The notes under the pieces: model-generated
Database searches by the model: none
What the model was told of the DNA's origin: nothing
What the model saw: the letters and a program-made list of their open reading frames with translations, nothing else
Shown here: in pieces, positions 34,801 to 42,626 of the stretch
How the letters are laid out: every line of letters starts with the position of its first letter
Position numbering within the stretch: position 1 is the first letter of the stretch
From: Schaalia turicensis ACS-279-V-Col4
Lineage (GTDB): Bacteria; Actinomycetota; Actinomycetes; Actinomycetales; Actinomycetaceae
Assembly: GCF_000296505.1 (NCBI RefSeq)
Contig: NZ_JH815208.1
Location: 745,163 to 809,162, forward strand
Direction of reading: 5' to 3'
Length of the DNA stretch: 64,000 nucleotides
Position numbers and translations under genes: made by a program

Positions 34801-34943
34801 GCCTCAGCGTTGGTCGAGCCGGAGGCGTACTCCGTGGGAGAGGTCGTTTCTGACGGGACTGCGTGCGCCACGGGTGCGGTGAGTATAGGCGCGGCGAGCA
34901 GGGCGGCCGCGGTGAGGAGTCCGGTGAACGGCAGGGGCCTCAT
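31875..34943 (-). CDS. Surface-anchored protein with choice-of-anchor M/TIGR03769-type domains (TIGR03773-like)
   Basis: 1022 residues. A signal peptide (LLTAAALLAAPILTAPVAHA) is followed by several copies of an about 200-residue domain recognised by a GHxD-type start (LLHHAHVDAAYV near 85; ITEGHMDQAMSL near 620) and an aromatic end (GSHGHWNWTFSKAGVYRL near 270; HDHQAFYFTKPGRYSTDF near 765). Long Pro/Ser/Ala/Asp linkers separate them. It ends in a membrane helix (WILVGIGGSGLVGACAWALL) and an Arg-rich tail, without a clear LPXTG. The start overlaps the permease stop by four bases. As the last gene of the metal-type ABC operon it probably presents ligand-binding domains at the surface. Family names are from memory of the TIGRFAM set 03769-03773. 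Confidence 0.8.
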   Translation of the reverse strand: MRPLPFTGLLTAAALLAAPILTAPVAHAVPSETTSPTEYASGSTNAEAAPSSPGAPDDPEHLPGEAGYGDLVPADLTVPAGSPGADPEATPGPDGRVPHVCAGRKLLHHAHVDAAYVTRVDDTFTVTVVDGRKVVKDPNSVCVRLAPDARTSDSQEVSRMVVPSGGLFNFIGKPGDIVWRAPQEQIDNWRPVWAGIGAFDTAHEVAQPEGILLDEVKLSIANSSGPGAVEVWRTVGTNSLSRGLSSDPSLAPLSLQAGSHGHWNWTFSKAGVYRLDMVASYTSTLTQRAVNSLPSTITWLVGSDAEVGLPEGTTTSLTPIGTTTEQVKEKMIASGELSTEETPAEPEPPFTQAEARKQIEALFGSTAKAPASPSYPSHYVYKGTFKDDVRAGVPIKRVTLEVNANGKSIPGEPILEIPDSLKQTTADGDRWVLPASGEHGSLGFDFTQMPADLRSGPAVYSVDTFDGPKGGRYIAGTVTDGAMNVTLDTTRDPNRGFTVDAAAVPLAHVFTKPGVYTVGFNIETRDKDGNFSYKSRSAHFVVGDAAISALRAITAENNGEAPSPSPNPANPDADAPPSGGVQPDNPSIPDPANPSTPSHPGDSAIHIITEGHMDQAMSLRDGKAEVFVDDTADPRHPVHRASGTFAYAVPDSTHAKIPAGAKGYSELAAAAPEGVWSLPETQLEGIPWVGFSTQRVDYSQLSSKGVEVAMRNFTGPGRLVTGVSSLFEGFTPRLDSTKPDMVLHYLFGSHDHQAFYFTKPGRYSTDFVYTAHLADGSTIEKTLHAIFLVGDDTIKRGAEPNPSPEPNPSPAPNPEPGDTLPIDELVAKLNAESHRNWTNPNNGAQRPVQPTPAPGTSPSTGSPSTGSPSASASAPASPIENPTAAAARLAEGAGQTGTPVTGGSTVSGSLLSSNSAADAESTSSDSDASDASSADESQSSGVEGLDFADSSQSGASTTRALAKPAAPVSALLNPERGSASYGSGSNWWQWILVGIGGSGLVGACAWALLLRKRVNGRARRVR

Positions 34944-35818
34944 GCGAGTGTCCTTTCTGTGGTCTGCGCCACCGGTCGGGCGCGAAGAAGGAGTCCGCGC
35001 CCGGGCGAGAGGAGCTGAGCGAGGACGAAGAAGAGGGTCGCGACGAGGACGATCGCCGCGCCCGAGGGGATGTTGAGCGACCAGGAGGCCCAGATGCCGA
35101 GGAAGGCAGAGACGGCACCGATGACCGGGCCGATGAGCATCATGGGGACGACACGGTCGGTGAGGAGTCGTGCGGTCGCCGCGGGAGCGATGAGAAGCGA
35201 GAGGACGAGGACGTTCCCAATCGTCTGGATGGAGACAACGACGGCAGTAGCGATGGCGAGGTGGAGAAGCAAATCGATTCGCCCAACGTGCAGGCCCGCC
35301 GAGATCGCGAAATCGCGGTCGACACTTACGAGAACGATCCGGTCGTGGAAGAGCGCGAGGGCGATGCCGATTGCGGCGCACGCCCCGAGGGAGATGAGGA
35401 CATCGGTGTTCGTCACGCCGGTGAGCGACCCGAAGAGGAGCGACTCAAGGGATCCCGTGTAGCCAGGCGTTCGTGCGACGACGACGAGGCCAAGGGCGAA
35501 AGCGGCGGCGAAGAAGACGCCGATGACGGAGTCTTCGCCGACCCGGCGGTTCTGGGAGAAGACGGAGATGAGGATCGCGACGAGGATCCCGGCTGCGGCT
35601 CCTCCCAGGAGGATCGACCCCTGGAGCGCGAAGGCGATCGCGATTCCGGGGAATACAGCGTGTGAGAGCGCATCGCCGACGAAGGAGAGTCCGCGCAGGA
35701 CGACGTGCGCGCCGACGAGGCCACAGACGAGTGAGGAGAGGACAGCGATGAGGAGCGCCCTCGGGAGGAAAGCGAGCGAGGGGTTTGCGAGGTCGGAGAG
35801 GAAGTCGAGGAGGCTCAT
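34940..35818 (-). CDS. Anchored-repeat-type ABC transporter permease (ABC-3 family)
   Basis: 292 residues with about eight membrane segments, of the ABC-3 (ZnuB/MntB-like) permease family; TIGR03770 is the specific match I would expect. Typical features are the N-terminal FLPRALLIAVLSSLVCGLVG and VVLRGLSFVGDALSHAVFPG (family motif GDALSHAVLPG), then GVFFAAAFALGLVVV and VLVLSLLIAPAATARLL. It would carry Mn, Zn or Fe, or a metal complex, across the membrane. Four-base overlaps with the ATPase gene upstream and the surface-protein gene downstream show tight translational coupling. Confidence 0.93.
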   Translation of the reverse strand: MSLLDFLSDLANPSLAFLPRALLIAVLSSLVCGLVGAHVVLRGLSFVGDALSHAVFPGIAIAFALQGSILLGGAAAGILVAILISVFSQNRRVGEDSVIGVFFAAAFALGLVVVARTPGYTGSLESLLFGSLTGVTNTDVLISLGACAAIGIALALFHDRIVLVSVDRDFAISAGLHVGRIDLLLHLAIATAVVVSIQTIGNVLVLSLLIAPAATARLLTDRVVPMMLIGPVIGAVSAFLGIWASWSLNIPSGAAIVLVATLFFVLAQLLSPGRGLLLRARPVAQTTERTLA

Positions 35819-36537
35819 CGGCGCACCATCCCGAGGGAGCGGAGGAGTGCGGAGTCCTTAGAGACGTGGAAGGTCTCCATCCACGGCTCCGGCGAGCAGA
35901 GGGTGGAGGGCTCGCCCTCGGCCCTCACAGTCCCGTTGAGCATGACGAGTCGGTGGCAGATATCGACGGCCTGCCCGAGGTCGTGCGTTGACATGAGGAT
36001 TCCGACTCCTGAACGGGCGAGGTCAACGAAGAGGCGAGATAGCGCGTCCTGATTCGGGTGATCAAGCCCGGTGAAGGGCTCATCGAGGAGGAGCAGACGC
36101 GGCGAGGTAACGAGCGCCCGGGCGACGAGGATCCTCTGCTTCTGACCGCCCGAGGTCTCGTTGATCGTCCGGTTGCGGAACGCGTACATGCCGACTGCGT
36201 CGAGAGCACGGTAGACGGCCTCAAGGCGCGTCGCACCTCGAGGTGCGCGACGCTGACCGGTGAAGGCGGTCGCGACGAGCTGGGCGGCGCTCATCGGATA
36301 GTTCCAGTCGAGATCCTGGCGCTGCGGGACGTAGCCGATGACCGAGCCACTCGCCTCGATGCTCCCGCGGTAGGGGATGAGTCCCATGATCGCGCGCATG
36401 AGCGTCGTCTTGCCAGCCCCGTTCGGCCCGATGAGGCCGACAAGCTCGCCCTCGTCGACTCGAAGGGACACATCCTCAAGGATCGTCCGCCCGCCAAGGT
36501 CGACGCGCAGGCGGGACACCTCCAGTGCGCGACTCAT
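35815..36537 (-). CDS. Anchored-repeat-type ABC transporter ATP-binding protein
   Basis: 240 residues. Walker A is GPNGAGKTT; the Q-loop region is VIGYVPQRQDLDWNYPMSA, typical of metal ABC ATPases (PQ followed by DW.FP); the signature is ETSGGQKQR, with Thr in place of the usual Leu; Walker B is LLLLDEPFTGLD; the switch His is in MSTHDLGQAV. It is expected to match TIGR03771. It powers the ABC-3 permease encoded downstream, with which it overlaps by four bases; it also overlaps the anchored-protein gene upstream by four bases. Confidence 0.95.
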   Translation of the reverse strand: MSRALEVSRLRVDLGGRTILEDVSLRVDEGELVGLIGPNGAGKTTLMRAIMGLIPYRGSIEASGSVIGYVPQRQDLDWNYPMSAAQLVATAFTGQRRAPRGATRLEAVYRALDAVGMYAFRNRTINETSGGQKQRILVARALVTSPRLLLLDEPFTGLDHPNQDALSRLFVDLARSGVGILMSTHDLGQAVDICHRLVMLNGTVRAEGEPSTLCSPEPWMETFHVSKDSALLRSLGMVRR

Positions 36538-37529
36538 CGCTGAGACCCCCGGTCGTCGCCGTCATCGGACGCTTCCGGCTTCGGCTCGACGGAGCCGGAA
36601 GTCCCATCCTCGACGATCTTCTCAGCGACCCGCTCGCGCTCGTGGCTGCGGCGACGGGCGACGAGGACGAGAGCGACAAGGACGAGGCTCGTGGCGCCGA
36701 GCCCTGCGGCGATCCACAGCGGGAGAACGGTCGAGCGGTCGACGACCGACGGCGAGTCAACGGGAGCGGGCGACTCAGGGGCGTTCGAGACGCTCCACTG
36801 GGCTTCGAGTGCCTTCTGCGCGTCGGCGGCGTCCCCGACGGCAAAGCGGAGGACGCGAGTGTCCTCGACAGTGGTGCCGTCGGTGAGCTGGGCCTGGATG
36901 CTGAGGCGGATAAGGTGGATCCCCGGTTGCGTGAAAACCCAGTTCGCGTGGGTGTGCGTGTTTGCGTCAACGTGGATCGGCTGCGAGTTCGGCTTCGTCG
37001 AGTTCCACAGCTGCTGGGGGCCGGAGAAGTTTCCGGCCTGGACGAAGGCGTGGAAGTCCCCCTCGCCCTCGTGTCCCTCGAAGACGAGGGTCGCGCCCTG
37101 GGCGAGTCTGCCGACGACCTCGGGGTCCTGGGTGTTCCAGCCGAGCCACACGACGTTGGCGATCTCAGACTGGGGGACGGCCCAGACCGGGCCGTTCGCC
37201 GAGATAAAGGAGTACTGGTCGTCGGCGGGGAGTTCGAGTTTCGCGGCGTCGGAGACTCGTAGGACGACGTCGTCAAGGTGGCGCCAGGTCGGCGTCTGAG
37301 CAGAGTCGTCGCGGGCGAGGAAGGTCCATGCGCCGTCGAGGAACTTCGGTCCGAGGTCGACGTGCCCGGCGGAGATCTCGACAGGCGTGCCTTCGGGGGC
37401 GACGGTCTCGTTCGAGTCGACAACCTGGGTGAGGGCGGGGTCCTGGGTCGTCGTGTCTGTGGCGACTGAGGCGGGGGCCAGGGCGATGAGAGCCGCGGTG
37501 GCGAGCGCGAGTGCGTGCGTGAGTTTCAC
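36534..37529 (-). CDS. Membrane-anchored single TIGR03769-domain protein
   Basis: 331 residues. A signal peptide (LALATAALIALAPASVA) is followed by one complete surface domain (about 50-232): ISAGHVDLGPKFLDGAWTFL, PVWAVPQSEIANVVWLGWNT, FHAFVQAGNFSGPQQLW, and the closing NTHTHANWVFTQPGIHLIRL. A linker, a membrane helix (about 270-292, LPLWIAAGLGATSLVLVALVL) and a charged cytoplasmic tail follow. It could hold the domain just above the membrane, between wall-anchored proteins and the transporter. Four-base overlaps on both sides place it firmly in the six-gene operon. Confidence 0.85.
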   Translation of the reverse strand: MKLTHALALATAALIALAPASVATDTTTQDPALTQVVDSNETVAPEGTPVEISAGHVDLGPKFLDGAWTFLARDDSAQTPTWRHLDDVVLRVSDAAKLELPADDQYSFISANGPVWAVPQSEIANVVWLGWNTQDPEVVGRLAQGATLVFEGHEGEGDFHAFVQAGNFSGPQQLWNSTKPNSQPIHVDANTHTHANWVFTQPGIHLIRLSIQAQLTDGTTVEDTRVLRFAVGDAADAQKALEAQWSVSNAPESPAPVDSPSVVDRSTVLPLWIAAGLGATSLVLVALVLVARRRSHERERVAEKIVEDGTSGSVEPKPEASDDGDDRGSQR

Positions 37530-39187
37530 TGGTCTCCTCGGGTGGGATTCGGGATGGATGCCTCCGACTCAAAGGGCCAGGCGGGTAGCGAGGCGGGGTC
37601 GAGGCAGGACTTGATCGAGCGCGTGTTGAACACCATGAGGTCGAGGTAGGTGGGGACCTCGTCGGTGAGCGTGTCGGAGTGGAGCGAGCAGACGGACTTA
37701 CCGGTCGTGTGCGCGAGTGCGACGAGCTCGCCGAGGTGGGAGCGGGAGATCGGTTCGAGGAAGACTCCGGCGGCTGGCGTCTGCTCGAGGACACGCGTGA
37801 GGTTAGCGAGTTGGAGGGCCGAGGGCTCGAGGGACGGGTTCGGCGCGACAAACCCGCCGATCCGCAGCCCGTAGGCCTTCGCGTAGTAGCCGAAGGAGTC
37901 GTGCGCGGTCACGAGGGTACGGCTCTTCTCAGGGATAGTGGCGACGACTTCGCGGATCCACCGGTTGAGGGCCTCAAGTTCGGCGTCGCGGGCGACAGCG
38001 TTCGCCCGATACTCGGCCGCGCGCGAGGGATCGAGGGCGGCGAGGCGGTCAGCGATGAGGTCAGTGTAGGCGATGGCGTTCTTCGCATCGTGCCACATGT
38101 GCGGGTCGATCTCACCGTGGACGTGGGTTCCGATAACGGCCTGGGCGAGGATGCGGGCGGAGGTGCCTGGTTCGGCGAGGAAGCGCCACCGATTGTCGGG
38201 GATCGTGGTCGTCGTCGTGTCCGGGACGGCGATGACGATCCGGTCGGGGTCGAGGTCGCCTGCGGGGGCGTCTGCGCGCAGGGTCATCGAGCCCTCAAGC
38301 TTCGCTGTGAGATCGGCGTGCCCGGAGTCGAGGACGCTCCGCCCGGTGGAGTGCGGGTCGACGCCGACGGCGAAGACGAGGGTCTTCTCACCGAGCGGAG
38401 TGTCGCCCGTCGGCGAGTGGAGCGTCGCCCGCAGAGAGAGCGAGTAGACGCCGGGCTCGGTGAAACCCCACGACATGTGGGTGTGAGCGTTGGTCGGGAG
38501 TTCGACGCGGTCGTTCGAGTCGATCCCATCCTTCGAGGCGATCCACGGGCGCGGTTCGCCGAAGGTGCCGGTCGTGAAGGCGGCGAGGTCGCCGGGGCCG
38601 GTCGCCGAGACTGCTTCGAAGGAGACGGTTGAGTCGGTTGAGGCGCGTCCGTCGACGCGCAGCCCGAGCCAGATCGTCGCGAGAGAGAGGTCCTCGACGA
38701 GGGGAATCGGACGTGCGCCGAAGGGGACGGACTCTTCGCCGAGGGCGACGTGCTGGGCGCCCTTTGGGAGGTTCGCGTCGATGGAGGAGGTGAGTGCGCT
38801 CTGCTCGAGGAGCAGTCCGTTGGAGAAAGCGATGTCGGCGTGCGCGATGTCGCGGAGGGCCGCCATCGAGGGCTCGAAGGAGTGCGGATCAACGCTTGCG
38901 GGGACGAGCGTCGCGATGCGCGCTCGCGGGGCGACCGCGCGCACGAGGTCGGCGATGATCGGCGTCGTCGCAACGATCCGAGGCTGCGACCCGTCATCGG
39001 CCACATCAGCACTGCCAGGTGCAGCGGACTCTGATCGTGCGCCGGGAGGCTCCTCGGCAGAGACTCCGTCGTCCGCGAGGACGGGGGCACATGCGCCGAG
39101 GAGCAGCGAAGGAGCGCCGATGAGGAGGGAGAGCACGAGGGCACCCCCAGCGCGACGCGCTCGGGTGCGCCTCACCTTCTTGCCCAC
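37526..39187 (-). CDS. Metal-binding lipoprotein of the ABC transporter with an inserted TIGR03769-type domain
   Basis: 553 residues, a ZnuA/cluster A-I substrate-binding protein (TIGR03772-like). The lipobox is LLLGAC with Cys33. The N-lobe (about 70-148) carries metal ligand His102 (SVDPHSFEPS). Residues about 150-357 are an inserted surface domain with AHTHMSWGFTEPGVYSL and LDSGHADLTAKL. The binding protein then resumes with EIDPHMWHDAKN (His363), TLVTAHDSFGYYAKAYGL (His429) and LHSDTLTD (Asp505). The insert sits where ZnuA proteins carry their His-rich loop. The four ligand positions are intact, so metal binding is likely. It overlaps the next gene by four bases and the previous one by 16. 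Confidence 0.9.
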   Translation of the reverse strand: MGKKVRRTRARRAGGALVLSLLIGAPSLLLGACAPVLADDGVSAEEPPGARSESAAPGSADVADDGSQPRIVATTPIIADLVRAVAPRARIATLVPASVDPHSFEPSMAALRDIAHADIAFSNGLLLEQSALTSSIDANLPKGAQHVALGEESVPFGARPIPLVEDLSLATIWLGLRVDGRASTDSTVSFEAVSATGPGDLAAFTTGTFGEPRPWIASKDGIDSNDRVELPTNAHTHMSWGFTEPGVYSLSLRATLHSPTGDTPLGEKTLVFAVGVDPHSTGRSVLDSGHADLTAKLEGSMTLRADAPAGDLDPDRIVIAVPDTTTTTIPDNRWRFLAEPGTSARILAQAVIGTHVHGEIDPHMWHDAKNAIAYTDLIADRLAALDPSRAAEYRANAVARDAELEALNRWIREVVATIPEKSRTLVTAHDSFGYYAKAYGLRIGGFVAPNPSLEPSALQLANLTRVLEQTPAAGVFLEPISRSHLGELVALAHTTGKSVCSLHSDTLTDEVPTYLDLMVFNTRSIKSCLDPASLPAWPFESEASIPNPTRGDQ

Positions 39188-40809
39188 CGTCGTGCGGCGA
39201 GCCCAGCGAGGGCGAGGAGCGAGGCGAGGACGACCGGGGTGGCGGAGCGTGCGCCGGTCGATGCGAGACCGCCGGGAAGGGCTGAGCCGTCGACGATCTT
39301 ACCCTCGGCGCGCAGACGATCGATCGTCGCCTGGTCGAGTTCGCAGGGGTGCCCGTCGGCGGTGCGGCCGACGTAGACGGTCGTCGAGCCTGAGCTGCCG
39401 CCGAACCAGCGGGCGCCGACGAGCGAACCGAAGTTGCCGGACTCGAAGACGGCGAGTGAACCGGGGCCGGAGACACCGTTGAGCGTCCAGGTGACATCGC
39501 CGGTCGTGCGGGCGAGGAGGCTGGGGTGCATCGTGTTTGCGCCGAGCCACGGGACGGAGGGGACCTGGCTTGAGGAGATCATCCAGATCCTCTGACCTTG
39601 CTTCGCGATGAACTCGATACCGGCGGGTGCAGTCGTCTCGGCTGCGGAGCCAAGCCCGAAAACGAGGGAGGAGGGAGCGACCCAGCGCGCGGGCTGCGAG
39701 CGGTCGTCTTTGACGAGCATGGAGATCGACGAGGGGCTGGCACTCGTCCCGATGTCGAAGTGGCCGGAGTCGGCGTTTCCGGCACCGCCGACGTTGAAGG
39801 AGAGGATGCCGGAGGTCGAGACGCGGGCACCGGACTTCAGGGTCGCGGTCTGGGTGATCGAGACTTTGTAGAGGCCGGGGGCGGTGAAAACCCAGTTCGG
39901 GTGGACGTGGGTGTTCGCTCGTATCGTGTGGGATCCGCCGACTGCAGTGCCGCTCCCGTTCGAGGTGACGGGGGTGGGGAGGCACTGCTCGGCGGCTGGC
40001 TGTACGGGCGCTTGGGGGGCGGTGGACTGAGGCGCTGGCGCTGGCGCTGGCGCGGGGGTCGGGGTCGATCCGGTGCCGGGCGTCGACGGCTCGACGGGAG
40101 CCGACGCTCGGGGGGTGGCCTGCGCGATCGCGGTGGCGCCCACGGCGAAGGTGTAGGAGGCTCGGTCAGAGACGAGGTGCCCGTTGGGGGTGTCGACCTC
40201 GCCGTGGAGAGTGAGGGAGTAGGTGCCCGCGTCTGTGAAGAGCCAGTTCGCGTGCTCGTGGGCGGGCGCGTTCTGGAGGATCGAGCGCCCGGGAGTGGCC
40301 TCGAGGGAGCCCTGCTCGAAGATCGGGGAGGTCGCGCCGAATGCGGCCGAGCGCCAGAGGAAGATGCGACCAGGCCCAGAGACCTCGTCGATGACGAGGC
40401 GGATCGCGGTTGGGCGCAGAGGGGCGATGGCGTTCGAGTCCCAACCGGGCCACAGGAGAGCGGGATCCTCGGACTGGGGGAGTGCATAGCCGGCGGTTCC
40501 AACGCCCTCGATCTTTTTGGTCGCGCTCGTTTTCGCGGCGTCGGTGACACCGAGGATGAGCTTTGCGGGGTTGTGGTAGGTCGGTGCGCCCGGAGTGGTG
40601 ACGTCCTCCTTGGCGACGAGGGAGATCGTCGGCCCGTTGGGGACGAGGGCGAAGACGTCGGCGTGCCCGTGGGTGAGGAGCGCTTTCGTCGTTGATTCTC
40701 CGCCCTGCGGGTCGGGCGCGGCGCTCGTCGGCGTAGCAAAGAGCGCGAGGGTGAGGAGCGCGGTGAACAGGGCGAGGAGGGGATGAATCCCGCGGCGGGT
40801 GGCGCGCAT
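39172..40809 (-). CDS. Wall-anchored TIGR03769-type protein, first gene of the ABC operon
   Basis: 545 residues from ATG 40809 (AGAAGG eight bases upstream). After a signal peptide (LLALFTALLTLALFATPTSA) comes one complete domain (about 45-235; LLTHGHADVFAL to APAHEHANWLFTDAGTYSL). A Pro/Ala-rich linker with an APAPAPAPAP run follows, encoded by hexamer repeats near 40030-40060. A second region starts with ANTHVHPNWVFTAPGLYKV and includes DSGHFDIG. The C-terminus has GLASTGA, a hydrophobic helix and RRWARR, a variant sorting signal. The gene follows a Fur/Zur-like operator and promoter. It is probably the outermost surface component that captures the ligand. Confidence 0.85.
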   Translation of the reverse strand: MRATRRGIHPLLALFTALLTLALFATPTSAAPDPQGGESTTKALLTHGHADVFALVPNGPTISLVAKEDVTTPGAPTYHNPAKLILGVTDAAKTSATKKIEGVGTAGYALPQSEDPALLWPGWDSNAIAPLRPTAIRLVIDEVSGPGRIFLWRSAAFGATSPIFEQGSLEATPGRSILQNAPAHEHANWLFTDAGTYSLTLHGEVDTPNGHLVSDRASYTFAVGATAIAQATPRASAPVEPSTPGTGSTPTPAPAPAPAPQSTAPQAPVQPAAEQCLPTPVTSNGSGTAVGGSHTIRANTHVHPNWVFTAPGLYKVSITQTATLKSGARVSTSGILSFNVGGAGNADSGHFDIGTSASPSSISMLVKDDRSQPARWVAPSSLVFGLGSAAETTAPAGIEFIAKQGQRIWMISSSQVPSVPWLGANTMHPSLLARTTGDVTWTLNGVSGPGSLAVFESGNFGSLVGARWFGGSSGSTTVYVGRTADGHPCELDQATIDRLRAEGKIVDGSALPGGLASTGARSATPVVLASLLALAGLAARRWARR

Positions 40810-40823
40810 GATGAACCTTCTAG

Positions 40824-40850
40824 CGATAATGAGAATGACTCGCATTATCG
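40824..40850. promoter_or_regulatory. Fur/Zur-like operator of the surface ABC operon
   Basis: CGATAATG (40824-40831) and its exact inverse CATTATCG (40843-40850) form a dyad with GAGAAT adjoining the first arm. The hexamers GATAAT-GAGAAT-N6-(C)ATTATC resemble the Fur-family box GATAATGATAATCATTATC. It lies 15-41 bases before the first gene and covers the -10 element, so a metal-loaded Fur/Zur repressor could shut the operon off. Confidence 0.65.
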
Positions 40851-40876
40851 TACGGGGTTGTCTGCGAACCGCGCAA
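40847..40876 (-). promoter_or_regulatory. Promoter of the six-gene surface ABC operon
   Basis: On the minus strand, TTGCGC (40871-40876) and TACGAT (40847-40852) are 18 bp apart. The -10 overlaps the Fur/Zur-like dyad. The predicted leader is about 30 bases. Confidence 0.5.
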
Positions 40877-41242
40877 CCTCGAGTGTGAGGCCCGGATCAC
40901 GCTCGCCGCGTGTAAGGATGCGAGAAGAGTAATTGGTGCCGTCGAGGGGGTGGGCCTGCGCCCACCGCTACATCTGTGGACAACGTCGACGCGATGCCTG
41001 AGTCGGCTGGATATGCTTCCGCAATCATCGCAGACTCCACTCAGGCCTGCGACAACAAACCGCCCATCACACAATGAATCAACCACCTCGAACAGTGCAC
41101 CTAGGGGCAAGTTGTGAGTAACATGTGATTCTTCTTTCAAACAATGTAATAATCGATCGATAACCACTATCGTGGGAGCGCCTCAATAAGGATCGGCCGA
41201 CGACAGAGTTCATTGGCGAGAAGCATTTCGAAAGGTAAGAAG
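40877..41242. other. Intergenic region between divergent surface genes
   Basis: About 365 bases without a convincing gene. It contains a single TGTGGACAA (an actinobacterial DnaA-box variant) near 40976 and an AT-rich stretch near 41130-41165 (ATGTAATAATCGATCGATAA) that may hold the promoter of the discoidin-domain protein. Confidence 0.5.
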
Positions 41243-42574
41243 GTGAACTTCACGAGAACTATTTTGGGTGGGGCGACGGTTGCAGCACTCGCGCTCGCGG
41301 GCGCAGTATCCCCGACCCTCGCGGCTCCAGAGAATCTTGCGCTCGGCAAGACAGCGACGCAGGTTTCGACCGGTTGGTACGCCCCCGCCTCGCGCGCCAA
41401 TGACGGTATAACCGATGGAGTCTTCGACAATGGTTCCGTCTCGCACACTAACTATGCGACCAACCCGTGGTGGCAGGTTGACCTCGGCGAAGAGTTCGCG
41501 CTCTCGAACGTCAACGTCTGGAATCGCTCGGACCGCGACCCCTGCCAAAAGGGGGCCTGCTATGAGAGCCTGAAGGACTTCTGGGTCGTCGCCTCCCGCG
41601 AGGAGCTACCGTCCAACTTTGATCCGAACGGCCCGCTTGCCGATGGCGTGAAGGCACTCAAGGTCGACGGCGTCGGTGGCTTCCCGTCGAGCGTCGATTT
41701 CGGCGGCTTCCAGGCGCGTCATGTGCGCGTTATCCTGCCGGGTCCCTACACCCAGCTTGCGCTCGCAGAGGTCGAGGTCTTCGGTGAAAAGATCGTTAAC
41801 GGAGAAGCACCGCACATCTCGCCAATTTCGATCGAGTCGGACGACATGGATAAGGTCGAGATAGCGGGAGACGATCAGTTCCGCACCATCACCGCACCCG
41901 AGGGGACGACCCTCAACCTTGCGGCCGATGTGACGGGCGATCCCGCCCCGGATCTGCAGTGGCAGATCAAGGAGAAGGGCTTGGACCAGTGGGTTAACCT
42001 CGATGGCGACACTGGCCGGGCCACGTCGATCAAGGTCACTCCCGGCACCGACGGTGCCCAGATCCGCCTGCTCGCGACGAACTCCACCGGAACCGTCGAG
42101 TCCGGGATCGTCGAGCTCAAGCTGAAGGCCGCAGAGCCCGCCCCGAACCCCGGGCCAAACCCGAACCCCGGGCCAACCATTACCCTCGAGAAGAGCACCG
42201 CGAAGATCGGCGAGAGCATCGAGATCGTAGGAACGGGCTTCACTGCCGGTCACGAGATCAGCGCGGTTCTCCACTCCGATCCGATCACGATTGGTACCGC
42301 ACTCGCGGACGAGCGCGGAGTCGTGCGCTTCTCGTACACGATTCCCGCGACGACGCCGATCGGATCCCATGAGATCATTCTCACCGATGCGGCGACCGGG
42401 GTCAGCGTCAAGGTGCCTTTCCTCATCGAGGCCGCAACGACCAAGGAGGCCGCAACGGCCAAGAGCCGCGGGCTTGCCAAGACCGGCGCCGATGTGGCGG
42501 GTCTTATGGCTCTCGCCGCGCTCTTTGCCGCGACTGGAGCCGTTGTTTCGACGCGCGCCAAGCGCAGGAGCTGA
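41243..42574 (+). CDS. LPXTG-like wall protein with F5/8 type C (discoidin) domain
   Basis: 443 residues from GTG 41243 (GAAAGG upstream). A signal peptide (GGATVAALALAGAVSPTLAA) is followed by a discoidin/fucolectin-type domain (about 25-165: NLALGKTATQVSTGWY, NDGITDG, NPWWQVDLGEEFALSNVNVW, YTQLALAEVEVFGE). An Ig-like region (about 175-275), a PNPGPNPNPGP linker and a second beta-sandwich (about 290-375; ITLEKSTAKIGESIEIVGTG) come next. The end is LAKTGADVAG, a hydrophobic helix and RAKRRS, a sortase signal. The discoidin fold usually binds glycans, suggesting attachment to host or partner carbohydrates. It is divergent from the metal ABC operon. Confidence 0.88.
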   Translation: MNFTRTILGGATVAALALAGAVSPTLAAPENLALGKTATQVSTGWYAPASRANDGITDGVFDNGSVSHTNYATNPWWQVDLGEEFALSNVNVWNRSDRDPCQKGACYESLKDFWVVASREELPSNFDPNGPLADGVKALKVDGVGGFPSSVDFGGFQARHVRVILPGPYTQLALAEVEVFGEKIVNGEAPHISPISIESDDMDKVEIAGDDQFRTITAPEGTTLNLAADVTGDPAPDLQWQIKEKGLDQWVNLDGDTGRATSIKVTPGTDGAQIRLLATNSTGTVESGIVELKLKAAEPAPNPGPNPNPGPTITLEKSTAKIGESIEIVGTGFTAGHEISAVLHSDPITIGTALADERGVVRFSYTIPATTPIGSHEIILTDAATGVSVKVPFLIEAATTKEAATAKSRGLAKTGADVAGLMALAALFAATGAVVSTRAKRRS

Positions 42575-42600
42575 GCGAGTAGTCGCAGAAAACGGCGTGA

Positions 42601-42626
42601 GCGGGTCGCCCCTCGGGGCGACCCGC
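42601..42626 (+). terminator. Terminator after the discoidin-domain gene
   Basis: A perfect GC-rich stem GCGGGTCGCCCC/GGGGCGACCCGC around a very short loop, 26 bases after the stop codon. Confidence 0.7.

Noticed and set aside
40820..41167. 115-codon minus frame upstream of the surface ABC operon
   Set aside because: Covers the promoter and Fur/Zur-like operator; composition is not coding-like.
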